This document shows, one piece after another, positions 45,156-56,100 of a stretch of DNA of 64,000 nucleotides. Each line of letters starts with the position of its first letter. Within the stretch, counting starts at the first letter, position 1. The stretch comes from Pestalotiopsis fici W106-1 (Eukaryota > Ascomycota > Sordariomycetes > Amphisphaeriales > Sporocadaceae): assembly GCF_000516985.1 (NCBI RefSeq), contig NW_006917102.1:496001-560000 (forward strand). The letters are read 5' to 3'. Below the pieces are notes generated by a model that did not search any database, was not told where the DNA came from, and was given only the letters and a program-made list of their open reading frames with translations. The translations under genes and the position numbers were made by a program.

Positions 45156-45558
45156 TTAATCCTTGGAAACCTCCTCGCGCGGCCAGTACGATCGCAAGTC
45201 AGCAGCGTCGACATCGTTGTCAGGAGCCGCCTTTCGAGGCCAGTAAGATCTCAGGTTGGCAGCATCGACATCATTGTCGGGAGCTGCGTCTCGGGGCCAG
45301 TAAGAACGAAGGTCGGCGGCATCGACATCATTGTCAGGAGCTGCTTTACGAGGCCAGTATGATCTCAGGTTGGCACCATCGACGTCGTTGTCGGGTGATG
45401 GTTCCTGTCGGTCAGGTCAGTCCAATGTCAGAATAGAGTGAGAGTCTCATCGTTTTTCATACCCGTGCCTGGATCCCGCCAACAGTCTGTACAGTTGGTG
45501 CAGCCAAAATAGGTTGGGCGACGGTAAGAAGGATCAGGATTTTGCAAAGGGAAGCCAT
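45156..45558 (-). CDS. Dikaritin-type RiPP precursor with four SYWPR repeats
   Basis: Two exons (45558-45463, 45404-45156; intron GTATGA...GACAG of 58 bases with CTGACC branch sites) encode 114 residues. Residues 1-19 are a signal peptide (MASLCKILILLTVAQPILA). After a short pro-segment, exon 2 holds four tandem units with a 19-residue (57-base) period. Each has the acidic spacer PDNDVD, then A-N/D-L-R and the invariant block SYWPR, followed by K-A, D-A, K-A or E. The protein ends EEVSKD. A secreted precursor with multiple near-identical, aromatic-containing cores is the signature of UstA, PhomA and related dikaritin precursors, whose Tyr-containing cores are crosslinked by UstYa enzymes. Three UstYa genes and an S41 peptidase are adjacent. 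The core is most likely SYWPR or a part of it; exact termini are unknown. Pro-Arg and dibasic-like RK ends are compatible with Kex2-like cleavage, but the usual KR sites are absent. No known product matches this core as far as I recall. Confidence 0.9.
45163..45404 (-). repeat. Four 57-bp tandem repeats in the RiPP precursor
   Basis: Units 1 and 3 resemble each other (ANLRSYWPRKA, with AGA for Arg) and units 2 and 4 resemble each other (ADLRSYWPR followed by D or E, with CGN for Arg). This indicates growth by duplication of a two-unit, 114-bp block. Confidence 0.85.
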
Positions 45559-45599
45559 GTTGATGATTGAGAAACACAGAATAAGATGGGCTTGAGTTG

Positions 45600-45690
45600 A
45601 GATGGAGACTTGAGATGGAGACTTGCGATGGAGACTTGAGATGGAGACTTGAGATGGAGACTTGCGATGGAGACTTGCGATGGAGACTTG
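45600..45690. repeat. 13-bp minisatellite (7 copies) upstream of the precursor ATG
   Basis: Seven head-to-tail copies of (A/C)GATGGAGACTTG with a partial copy on each side. It sits 42 bases upstream of the precursor start codon and downstream of the TATA-like box, so it is probably transcribed as part of the 5' leader. On the sense strand it reads CAAGTCTCCATC(T/G). Confidence 0.92.
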
Positions 45691-45740
45691 AGATTGGATT
45701 CCTGCTTTTCAGAGACCATCTCGAGTGACGAAAGGTGGAA

Positions 45741-45752
45741 TATATACATATA
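45741..45752 (-). promoter_or_regulatory. TATA-like box of the RiPP precursor gene
   Basis: TATATGTATATA on the minus strand, about 185 bases upstream of the ATG and just upstream of the minisatellite. Confidence 0.4.
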
Positions 45753-46137
45753 CCACTTCGGGAAGAGCATAGTTAGTTACTAGAAATATTGTAGATGAGA
45801 AATACACCGAAATACGAGCCGATGTGTCAGGGGTTCGATTCGGTCCGTAGTGGTCGCTAAGCATGTCCACCCCGGAGGCGCTACGAACTGGATGTATGTG
45901 CATCACCATATCCTCGTCTATCACATTCTCGCATGTCCCGAGAGCCCTCCTAGCGAGTACCAACATCTCGAAAAAGGGGCAAGTATCCGAAGCAAAGAGA
46001 TTCACTTGAGTCTGGTCATTCTCTATCTATACGGCATAATCCCACGCTGAGATCCGCGGTTTCCTTTCCTAGCACAACGTCCACGCCGGACTTCATTTGT
46101 CTACAGGATACAGTTAAAGCCAGTATTCCTCGGCCCG

Positions 46138-46428
46138 TCAAGATTGGTAGATCTTGGCGTGCACACAGTAGCGTAAGCGCTCACCAGATTGACGAGCGCA
46201 GTACTCAGTACAAGATTCGCGCCTTGCTACCTTGTAAATCCCAAAATAGAGCAACCGTTCGTTAAAAGCCTCTTTGGTAGGTTTCCGTAATGGATAAGCG
46301 AGGCACGCCAGTTCTTGCTTAAGAGGGTTGACTGAGTCCGTTGGTACAGAATCGCCTACGATAGATAGCATAACGAATGCATTCTGACCACAGGTGAAGC
46401 AAGCATCGCTGGGCACATGTGCAAACAT
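46138..46428 (-). pseudogene. Possible relic or small gene of unknown identity
   Basis: A 96-codon ATG-initiated frame with protein-like stretches (LKQELACLAYPLRKPTKEAF, then ERLLYFGIYKVARR) and several Cys (ACFTCGQ, CTEYCARQ, RYC). I do not recognise it. It lies between the precursor and the first UstYa gene in the same orientation. It may be a fragment of a decayed gene or chance; no splicing partner was found in the adjacent sequence up to 46588. Confidence 0.2.
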
Positions 46429-46749
46429 TCAGAACGTATACCGAGGCCGCATTTTCCAACCACGCCCATGGCCGCTGGGCTGTGAAAAAACCATTCGCAT
46501 TTTGAACATGATTTTCCTCGACGTGGTTAGGTACGTACTGTGACGTAGAGTCCAACATTATCCCATTATTATCGAGGTTGGTCATCAATTGGCGTGCAGA
46601 TGATTTTTCTGTTCAGGCGCTACTAGTGTGCTTATTTGCGGAGCCCCTCCTTCTCAAGAACTATCAGATCGAGAATCTCACTAGATGAGGAAACCTTTGT
46701 CTTGGTACTGCCAGCATGTTTGGCGACCATAGCGCTAAATATGTACCAA

Positions 46750-47753
46750 TTATCCAAGAATGCCCGTCAAATTATGATTCGCCTTGTGCTCCAGTGTCCA
46801 TCCCACCATAGCGTTCCAGTCTTTGCACTGGTGCTCAACACCCCAGCCATCAGTATCAGTACGCTTCTCTCCAAGAGGGGGTTCTCTCGAATGCTCGAGG
46901 GTCATATCGCCAGAACACATGAGGGATTGCCGGATATAATCGAAACAATGGTTGACGTGATCAGGGAACGGGGTGGGATCATGAGTATCCTTGTCCGTGC
47001 CGTGATAAAATCGGTGGGGATCGGTGTTGTTGGCAACTGCTACCATCTCGTAGAATAAAATCCGGATCATTCCCTATATTTGAAACAAATGAGCCATGGT
47101 AAATTGTACAATGTGTCACGCGAGAGTGTATACATACTAGGCAGTGAAGTTGGTGAAACACAGTCACGGAGTAGCGATCTATTCCTTTGTCAGTCGGAAT
47201 ACCGGGCTGGAGACCATATCGATCAGCAGCTTCAGGAACAAGGACGTAGCCATGACCTTCTGCCGAGTGGTTCAGCAAAAAGACTTTCGAGAACGAAGAT
47301 AAGGACGTGAACTCATACCGGGAATCAAGCTGTCCCAGGCTGCATTACTATCCTTCTCTGGCGGTCTTGCAAACAGCTCTTGAAGATCAAATTTAACACC
47401 GTGGGTCTCGACTAGAAACCTGTCAGTTAGCATGTGCCCTGAAAGTCCCATGGAAACTTGAACTCGCTATGTGACCCACAAGTTGGAATAAATGACTCCT
47501 TTTTCCCCGTGTTAGTCTTGACCAGATATGTTGCCCCAAGTACAGTGGCTGGTAGAACGACAATGATCAAAAGGCAGAGTAACCAAAATCTGCGTCGCTG
47601 GTTTTGCGACTCTGGTAGCCTCCCAAACTCTTTCGTAGTTCGAGGGAGTTGATCATCGGAATCACTAGCTACCACCGGCCGATAGAATGGTTTCGGCCAC
47701 AAGAACGAGCGAGACGTTGCTCCTCGAATGAAGTTTGCAATCATGTTCATCAT
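46750..47753 (-). CDS. UstYa-family oxidase (DUF3328), cluster member 1
   Basis: UstYa-type enzyme expected to oxidatively cyclise the RiPP core. Four exons (47753-47480, 47411-47319, 47259-47138, 47073-46750) give 270 residues. A cytoplasmic N-terminus precedes one membrane helix (RRRFWLLCLLIIVVLPATVL). The lumenal domain follows with WDSLIPEGHGYVLVPE and the two hallmark motifs: HxxHC in VTVFHQLHCL and HxxHC in DHVNHCFDYIRQSLMC. Both are intact. The split of the first motif from the rest by an intron right after HCL is shared with the other two UstYa genes, arguing for common descent. The start is the first of three nearby ATGs (MMNM). The donor of intron 1 (GTGGGT) is less typical, so residues at that junction are slightly uncertain. 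It lies head-to-head with the second UstYa gene. Confidence 0.87.
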
Positions 47754-48604
47754 AGAGGAAAAAGAGCTGAAAATGGTTTCTCTTGAACGACACAAAACTT
47801 TCAGCAGAGTAGCAAAGTTTGGTGCTGTGGGTAGTGAAGGTTGTTCGAAATAAGTCTCTTGAAGTGTGTGTGGCAAAGACCATAGGTATTGAGGACTCCC
47901 AAGTGTGTTGCCATATGTTGAGAAAATTATTATTCATTCACCTAAATCTACTGTCCCTCTTTTTGAGCTTCAGGGCTCCACTTGTGGATGACATGATACC
48001 ATAATTGCATCCATGGATATCATGCTCCTTCGCTTATGCAGTACCATTTGACTCTAACCAACATTTGCGCAGAAGTGCCATCCTGTACGTTATACTACCC
48101 GTTGGCGAGGACTCTTACGCTTCTGAAAAGGGGCCTGGAATCTTTGATGCAAGGTTCACGTCGTGAATCAATCCCCGGAAGTAGAAGCTGAGGTATCCTA
48201 TTGGTCACAACTGCGCTTGCGGCGCAGAAGTTCACAATGCACTCTTCGGACCTGTCATGTAACGGTGGCAACTAGCGTCACTTGATGTTGGGCTTTGCCA
48301 TGAATTCAAGAGGAACAGGGATACCATGGAGGGTCTTACTCGAATGCACTAGGACTCCTAAAAGATTGTCATGACATGTGTCTCTACATGATGAGCGAGA
48401 TGTATCCACTGACAGAAAATTTGAAAGCACACTTCATCCAATAGCATAACGTGATCATCGGATGCAAGGATATGCTGAAAATACATACCTTCTGGTGGAG
48501 TCCTCATCATCACGTTATTTCTTGCCTATATTCAACGAGGTTCCTTATTCTAGCACACTCATCTTGGTCTGGGGACTTTCATCGTTCTATCATTTTCACG
48601 CATC
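47754..48604. other. Bidirectional promoter region between two UstYa genes
   Basis: 851 bases between head-to-head UstYa genes, suitable for co-regulation. No coding sequence seen. No transcription factor gene was found in the cluster to name a binding site. Confidence 0.5.
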
Positions 48605-49623
48605 ATGGCGCTCAACATGGCTGAAAAGGACCAAGAGAAAGATCAGTTGCTTGATTCCTCTCTCCCATCGGATCGGGCGAGATGGAATCGTGCACAATCA
48701 AATCAATGGTCGAGTACTGCTCAAATGTGTCACATTGTATGCTTGTACATCACAAACATTCTGTTCTTGACTGGGATTGTCGTGCTGTGCATTAGCAAAG
48801 ACAATTGTCGTGATCCAAGTCTTCAAACATATTGTGAGTCATGTTCTGCGATAGGAGAGCGGAAATTGTTACTGACGGTATGTTGAGCCCCTGCAATTGA
48901 GGCTGTTGAATATGAAGAAGTTGTCTTCCATGATCTGCCGGGAGAGTGGTCTCCATATTTTGGAAAACCAACCGATGAGAAGGATAAGCTTTGGGATGAA
49001 CTATACGCTGGTCAGTCGAGCTTTATCCATCTAATCACCATGACACTGATGTGTGACTCAGGGACTGGATTCTTGTTATATACGCCAAAAGAAACGAAAA
49101 AGATGCCGAATCAGACTGTGGCACTTTCCGGTCCTGACGGTGACAGTGGTATCTACAACCTCGAGGTGTTTCATGCGCTTCACTGCCTGGTAGCCAGCCC
49201 TTCCTTCGTCTTCGAAACGTGTTGTGAGGCTAACTCTCAAAGAATGCCATGAGGAAGTCTTTATTCCCAGAACGCTTTCCCGACTATAACATTTGGCGTC
49301 CAAACGGCACGCGAGACGACTTTTGGGAGATCCATCACAGTGCGTGATTCTTCGCTCTTCTTACTCATACAGAGAACATGGGCTTCTGGCTAAACTGAAC
49401 AGGTCACTGTATTGATCGTCTGAGACAAAACATTCAGTGCGCAGGGAATATAGGCGCGAATTACTACTACTGGAACGGTGACATTGAAGACAAAAGATGG
49501 ATGATGGACTTGCGTTCTACACAGACATGCCGTAAATTTGAGAGTTTACAGGAATGGGCAAGGTCTCGAGATTACGTGGGGTGGAATGTAAGAGAAAGGA
49601 GTCACTTCACCAATAGTGGTTAA
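48605..49623 (+). CDS. UstYa-family oxidase (DUF3328), cluster member 2
   Basis: Five exons (48605-48833, 48888-49010, 49062-49189, 49243-49339, 49403-49623) join in frame to 265 residues. After a polar N-terminus comes one membrane helix (CHIVCLYITNILFLTGIVVL). The next exon gives the family signature YSPAIEAVEYEEVVF and the LWDEL segment. Motif 1 is VFHALHCL, with an intron directly after it; motif 2 is HHSHCIDRLRQNIQC. Both HxxHC boxes are complete. The C-terminal tail contains TQTCRKFESLQEWARSRD, a conserved end of many UstYa proteins (the C-R-x-F/W tail). All introns are GT-AG with CTAAC or CTGAC branch sites. Presumed role: copper-dependent oxidative crosslinking of the aromatic core residues, as proposed for UstYa, AprY and PhomY proteins. 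Confidence 0.9.
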
Positions 49624-50541
49624 AGTGACATCTTCGTTTTCTGAACTGAAGCTTGGGTGGTCGAAAACCCCGTTACAACATTTGGACCGTAGACACCTGC
49701 ACAAAGGAACAATGATCTCTCCTTATCACAAGCCACTTCCGCGGCCTTTTCCCTCTCAATGACAAAACTCCTCCGGTATCAAAATAAATAAGTTCTGGCA
49801 CTTGCTATCGACCCTAGCTCTGTTGATCAGATTTCTTCCTTGTGAAAGTCATTGTATCTTTGGTGGCGCAACGGGGAGAATGCATTCCTCTTCTGCCGAG
49901 TCGCAGTCGCATATCATGTGAGCACTCTCGCCGTGTTCGGCACTTGTTACACGTTATATTCGCGCCAAGATAAAAAGGATTCGGACCTTGTACGATGTTC
50001 CAGCGTGGCTGGGTTCACGCGGGGAAGACCCGTCGGATCTCGTATTTCGTATTCCACTCAATTATAGAAACTTTATTGTCATGCCCGCTCGGCCTACCAA
50101 TCTTGACGGGCCGAGTCGGCCTACATGCGCCGGGCAAGGTTACATCGGGAATGCCAAGGACTCTGGCCAATTGTCAGCGCATCAAATAAATCTCTCGCTG
50201 CCACAGTATCTGTCAATCACAGGGGTTGACTCTTGGCGACATTTGACCAACACTGAGATGGCAAGAAAAACCATCCGGGCATTTCCGGACATTCCTCCTT
50301 CTGTGCCTATGCGACTAGACCCGGTTTAGGAGTTCATCCGGCCTACTACAGCCTACAACATATCGCCCTGTGAAAGATGGCCAAAGATGCTTGCAGGACC
50401 ATCGGACCGATGGTAATCCAGGTTTGTGGGCACGTAAGCTGAGCAATCGTATTGGCATCTACTTGTACAACAATCTAGAGTTGGCACCATTGAGGGACAA
50501 CGGCTGTTGATGCCATAACATTGTCTTCAGAAATCTCTATA
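49624..50541. other. Spacer between UstYa genes 2 and 3
   Basis: A non-ATG frame at 49988-50329 is open for 113 codons but has no family features. No gene called. Confidence 0.45.
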
Positions 50542-51449
50542 ATGCGAGAAATTTTAGACGCAGAGGAGAGAAGTGGTGATGGCGATATTGCTGAAGGAGA
50601 GTCCTTTCTGCCTCAATCACATGCACGAAAACGCCAAGGTTTATCACTACACCGTGGATGGATGGTCTTGATCGTAACACTGAATCTCGTTGCCCTTCTC
50701 TCCATTTACCTGTTATCGAACTCAAAGAAACCCATATCGACATTTCCAAACCCCTTCCCTTCCCGTGAGTACCCAAAAAAAAAATAAAGGAAAATGTAAG
50801 GAATTTGGATGGACTTCACTTGCTAACTGTATTAGTGGAATACGAGATTAGGTCGTTTGCTGAGGAGTACGAGAGAGACTCTTCGAAAATAGAGAAATGG
50901 GACACAAAATCGGACTATCCACCTGGAGATGGCTACATGTTGATTGAAAATGCTGAAGTGTATGGACTTCCTCCCGGTGTGCTAATGAATGGGAAAGCCA
51001 ATCTATACGGTACTGCTTGGACCCATCAGTATCACTGTCTGGTATGAACACGCACAACAAATTCACGAGTACCATTGTTCTGCGATACTAATCCAATCCT
51101 CGTAAAGGACTATCTGCACAATATGTTCGAAGCTACTCTCCACAACCTCACACTAGAAACACCGAGTCCGCATGGCGATGAGAACGACTCGGGGGCCGGC
51201 GCAGAAATCCATCACGTCAGGCACTGCTTCGACTACCTACGGCAGCACATCCTTTGTAATATGGATATGAGACTAGAGTATCCTACCACAAATCCGAAGG
51301 GGATCAACGGATATGCAATCCCGAGGAAGTGCGTGAGAAGGGTAAGTAATGTCTTGTTCAAACCGCTACATTCAAGAAGTTGGAACTGATTGTGGGAACA
51401 GGAGCCGCTGGATAGATATATGGGGCAAGCTGCGGCGACTCTGGAATAG
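50542..51449 (+). CDS. UstYa-family oxidase (DUF3328), cluster member 3
   Basis: Four exons (50542-50764, 50836-51041, 51108-51341, 51402-51449) give 236 residues. One membrane helix (GWMVLIVTLNLVALLSIYLL) precedes the lumenal domain (LEYEIRSFAEEYERDSSK, then GYMLIENAEVYGLPPGV). Motif 1 is WTHQYHCL, again followed at once by an intron; motif 2 is HHVRHCFDYLRQHILC. The protein lacks the longer tail of member 2 and ends EPLDRYMGQAAATLE from a tiny last exon. Sequence is clearly different from the other two, so the three are not recent duplicates. The ATG at 50542 is the first in frame; upstream codons are not ATG. Confidence 0.88.
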
Positions 51450-53132
51450 TCGAGCTGTTCAGACTTTCACTGGTATGAACGTTGCCAAAGAATGAGATTA
51501 TAGTATTTCTCTACACCACCTAATTCAGCAGTGTCAGGTCAGCGATCAATGCTTGAGTTTGCTCTTACAATCACATCAATAACAAACTAGCCTCGAAGAA
51601 CAGTCAGCAAGTTGTTTTTTTTTTTGAAACCCCTTTTGTGTTAAGGAAGAGGTTGTTAAGTCTGTCCCACAGGCATTTTCAAACTACGTTCTTCAGCAGT
51701 CTATAATATTTTATTACCATACCGCCTTGTCGTGTGTGAACGACAAGTCGACCTAATTTCAGAATCTGATCGAGTCCCGACCCGCCGGTGCAAACAGACC
51801 ATAGAAATGGCTGTAATCAGCTTCAAATTTGTCGCAATCATTTCAATTCAGAAAGCAATTTTTGACACCCTGATGACTTGAGCTTATCGCCAAGGATGTA
51901 GAGTCCTGTTCAGGAAATGGCCCGCGATTAGGACACTCGCTTGGTCGATATACCACCGTTTCGTATCGAGTCAATCACCTTTGCCGAGCCCCACGAACAA
52001 ATCACAGTGTTGTGGTTTAGTTCCCCGCAATCTTGACAGTGCATAAGGTTGGTTCTGTGGGAAATTGATGGGGACTTAGTGTATTCAGTACAAGTGAACG
52101 GATCTGGCTACATGGGTTTAGTTAAATAAAGTGCACAAGACCTAATTGCCTCCTATGGCCTACCGGAAATAGCCGTTAAGCCGGAGGGTCCGGGGTCTGA
52201 TGCTTTTATCCGTTAAAATAAGAGTTGTACCCATTACTTTAGTTAAAGTCAACTTTCCACGGGTTCAGCTGTCACGCAATCTTATCTGCGGAAACCGATT
52301 GGGCAGGCCCTACGTCTGGTTCACTCCGCTGACTAGAAGGTGCGAACCCAGTACAAGGAGGGGGGGGGTGTGTGAAAGTGGAAACAATCATCCTGGTAGC
52401 TCGGCCTGCACCCCCGTCTCTCTCCAGCATCAAGAATTTCACGAATATTTGTTTCTGGATTCGTTCCACCGTATCTGCGCCAAATGTACATATCTATCTG
52501 GCGGTCGCGCTATGTGGCAGGATGTAACAGTAAATCCTTTCAAGTCGCGCACGCCGCGACATTTGGGTAAACAACACGGAACTGCACGTACCATGGATTA
52601 GGTTTACATCCCTGCCAAAGTTGGAACTTCACCATATCTTCGGCCGGAAAAAATACATTCATTCAGCGAGGACTTCAGGTCCAATGGGTGGAACGCCATT
52701 GTGAATGCCCCCCCCGGTCCGTGTTCTAGGGACCTCATTGCGGGCCGATCCTTGACTTTCCAGGCTCTGTCTGACAAGGTCCCTTTTGCCGAATCTTTGT
52801 CTTGGAGCATAACGCCTAGCGATGATTCAGGATGGGGGAATAAAAAACAAAGACCTGCCTGTTCTGGATGCAAACATTTATGCAGATCATCAGGGACTGT
52901 GCCAATCATCTGCCGCTCCAAAAGATGATACCAATGCTACCAGGCTAGCCCTCGACCGACGCGTCTTCCAGCTACACGCGTTCCAGCATACAACTTGACA
53001 TAATGATAAAAAGAAGACTACATACAGCATGTGAGATTCTGTAGCACGACCATCAGACGTTTTTGTGTTTGACAGCATCCTCTTTCTTGACCTCAGTATC
53101 CTTCGTTGTCATTGTGGGATAATCCACTCAGG
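51450..53132. other. 1.7-kb spacer upstream of the ABC transporter gene
   Basis: No gene supported on either strand. Contains a T-run (about 51617), a nine-G run (about 52361) and the transporter promoter. Confidence 0.45.
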
Positions 53133-56100
53133 ATGAACGCGACCGACGATGCCTTCGGGCCTCGCCTCGAGGGCGCGTTCGACTTTACCTTGCTATTCGA
53201 GCAAAGCATTTTTTCAATTTTGCCTTCTGCGGTGCTGATTTGCGTTGCTGCCGCGCGCATTGGCTGGCTACGTCGCAAAGATGTCAAAGTTCGTGCTGGT
53301 ATGCTTTTGGGAGCAAAACTGGTATGCGCATCCCTACCGCAGTAGAGGGCGAAAACTGATACTGACAAAACTCGCCAGGGTACTGCGGGCATCCAGTGTT
53401 GCTTGCAACTTGTTACTCTAGTTCTCTGGTCTGTACCCAACAGCTTACCGACACGTGCCTCTATCCCCGCCTCCGCATTGTCCTTGATTGCGTCCGGTGC
53501 TGTTGGAGCTCTGTTCTACATCGAGCACAGACGGTCAACTGCACCCTCCAAGATTCTTTCCGGTTACCTTTTCCTCACCATATTACTTGATGTCGCCCAA
53601 GCTCGAACATTGTTCCAACGCGCAGGGCTTCGGTCTCTTGCAGCGATCTTTGTGACCAGTTTGTCGATCAAACTTGTGTTGCTGTTGCTGGAAGAAGTCC
53701 CCAAGAGATCATTGTTGGCACCTGGGCTCAAAGAAACTACATCCGTGGAGAAAACAAGTGGCCCACTGAGCCGAACCGTATTTTGGTGGCTGAACAGCCT
53801 TTTCCGTAAAGGATTCGGGGACATACTCTCCCTTGGAGACCTGTCTATCATTCAGGCCAAGTTCACATCACGGCAGCTGCAAGACTGCCTTGGCGCGGTG
53901 TGGGATAAATGTAGAGATCTCAAAATCACATCCTTGGAGTTCAAGGCACTGATTGTCCCCCTCTAGGCAACAAGCAGCGAAAACACTGTCTCACACTCGC
54001 CACTTTCCGTGCTTTCAGCTCGACCTGTGCAATAACTGTCCTGCCGCGATTATGTCTTTCAGCCTTGCGATTTGCCCAACCGTTCCTCATCCAAAGAATC
54101 ATTACTTTCGTCGGCGAACCGCCTACCACAAATTCAAGTGAGATAGCTAGTGGACTCATTGGAGCCACAGCTCTAGTATATATTGGCATGGCAGTAAGAT
54201 ATTTGTCCCTCATTCACCACTCAAAGACCCCATACTCAGTCTCTGCTAGGTCACGCGTGCCTACTATCAACATCTCAATTTTCAACTCACGACAATGATC
54301 CGAGGAGGCCTAGTTGCCCTTATATTTCAGAAGACATTGGAGCTTGATAGCACAAAGGCTAGCGAAGGCGACGCCATCAGTCTTATAAGTGCCGACATTG
54401 AAGGCATTGAACCAGGAATCAGTCTTATTCACGAAGTATGGGCCAGCATCATTGAACTTGGCATTGCCTTGTACTTGTTGGAAAGGCAAGTTGGGGCTGC
54501 CTGTTTCTTCGTGATAATTCCTGCTGCCGGTAACTTATTGTCCCGCGACTCAAAATTATCAAATCATCTTGCTAACATCACAAAGGTGCGAGCATGTTGA
54601 CTTCCCAATTAATGAAGGCAATGCGCCCTGCAAGGATGAGTTGGGGCAAAGCCATCAAAGAGCGAGTGTCTGCTTCGTCGAACATGCTAGCACAGATAAA
54701 GTCACTCAAGACCATGGGTTTGACCAGCTACATGTCTACGTCTATTCAGAATCTCCGTGTCGCCGAGTTGGACGTGTCGAGGAAGTTTCGTCTAGCACTG
54801 ATACGCATTCTGACTACGGGTAAGAGCTAGAAGACTGTGATGAACGTCTCGTACCGGCTAACGTTCCATTCAGGCCGTCTTGCCGACCAAATGACCCCGG
54901 TCGTCATTATTGCTGGTGCAGTTTTCTGGACGAAACGCACCGAGGATCAAGAGCTCTCTGTAGCTGAAGTTTTCTCTGCCCTCGCGATCATCTCCTTGGT
55001 CTCGTCGCCAATCTCACAGCTCATTTCCTGCCTTCCAAATGCCATGGCATCCATAGCCTGCTTTGACCGAATCCAAGAGTATCTATTGGAGGAGGAAATT
55101 GGAAGCTCTTGCCTTAAGCCATCGAAATCTCACGATAACACCGACTTCGAAGAACGAGAGGGAGGAGCGTCTGGTCTCCCGTTGTCTGCATCCATCGAAT
55201 TGACCGGCATGATACCGCATCAGTCACGTTCGCCCTCGAGTCCGGCTGCGGTCATTGTGAAAGATGGATTTTACACGCCAGCTGATTCTGGCAGTCCTAT
55301 ACTACAGGGTATCAACCTTTCGGTCAGTTGGTCTTCGTGTGTGATGATTGCTGGTCCGATTGGCTCAGGCAAAACAACTCTACTGAAAATTATACTTGGT
55401 GAAAAACCTCTATCCAAGGGCTCTATTCAAGTCGACCGCAACCAGATTGCATACTGTAACCAGACGCCGTGGCTTCGAAATATATCTGTTCGGGATAACA
55501 TCGTCAGTCCGAATCTTTGGGATGACTTGTGGTTTGCCACCGTTGTCCGAGCTTGTGCTCTAGACAAGGATTTATCCCTACTGCCAAATGGCGATCAAAC
55601 TCTTGTCGGTAGTGGGGGCGTGGCTCTGAGCGGTGGTCAAAAACAGCGCGTTGTAAGTGCAGATACCAGCCCTAACCGACATCCAGATGCTAAACTCAGT
55701 AGGCTTTAGCTCGTGCAGTGTACTCACACAAGAGCATTCTCATTCTTGACGATGTCTTGAGTGCCCTCGATAATGCGACTGGCTCAATAGTCTTTGAGAG
55801 GCTACTGGGTAAAGAAGGAATTCTCAGGTCAAGGGATATTACGGTTGTGCTTGCAACACACTCTGGTAATTTTCGAACTCCGTCATGTTTCGTATGAGTG
55901 GCCACTGAACTTTTCCCACGCAGTTCACTATTTACCTGCGTCCGACGCAATTATTGTCCTAGCCAAGGATGGCCAGATTGCTCAACAAGGCACCTTTGGC
56001 GACTTGAAAAATACAGATGGATATGTTAGAGATCTGGCTCTAGAGCAAATTGCGCGCGCTAAAGCCATGGAAGACGAAGATACCACAGATGGCGCGGAAT

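Larger units (their letters stand above)
45559..46137. other. Promoter/leader region of the RiPP precursor
   Basis: Contains a 13-bp minisatellite in the presumed 5' leader (45600-45690), a TATA-like box (45741) and flanking sequence without supported genes. A stretch at 45831 resembles a tRNA B box but has no matching tRNA. Confidence 0.5.

Noticed and set aside
45041..45436. Plus-strand frame with repeated HRHHC-like blocks
   Set aside because: Antisense shadow of the four precursor repeats, which have signal peptide, intron and cluster context on the minus strand.
45534..45770. Minus-strand frame with repeated LKSPSQVSIASLH
   Set aside because: Arises from the 13-bp minisatellite read in three frames; not a second precursor peptide.
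45831..45850. GGTTCGATTC resembling a tRNA B box
   Set aside because: No A box or acceptor stem pairing in the surrounding 80 bases.
49988..50329. 113-codon frame between UstYa genes 2 and 3
   Set aside because: Starts with a non-ATG codon and has no UstYa or precursor-like feature.
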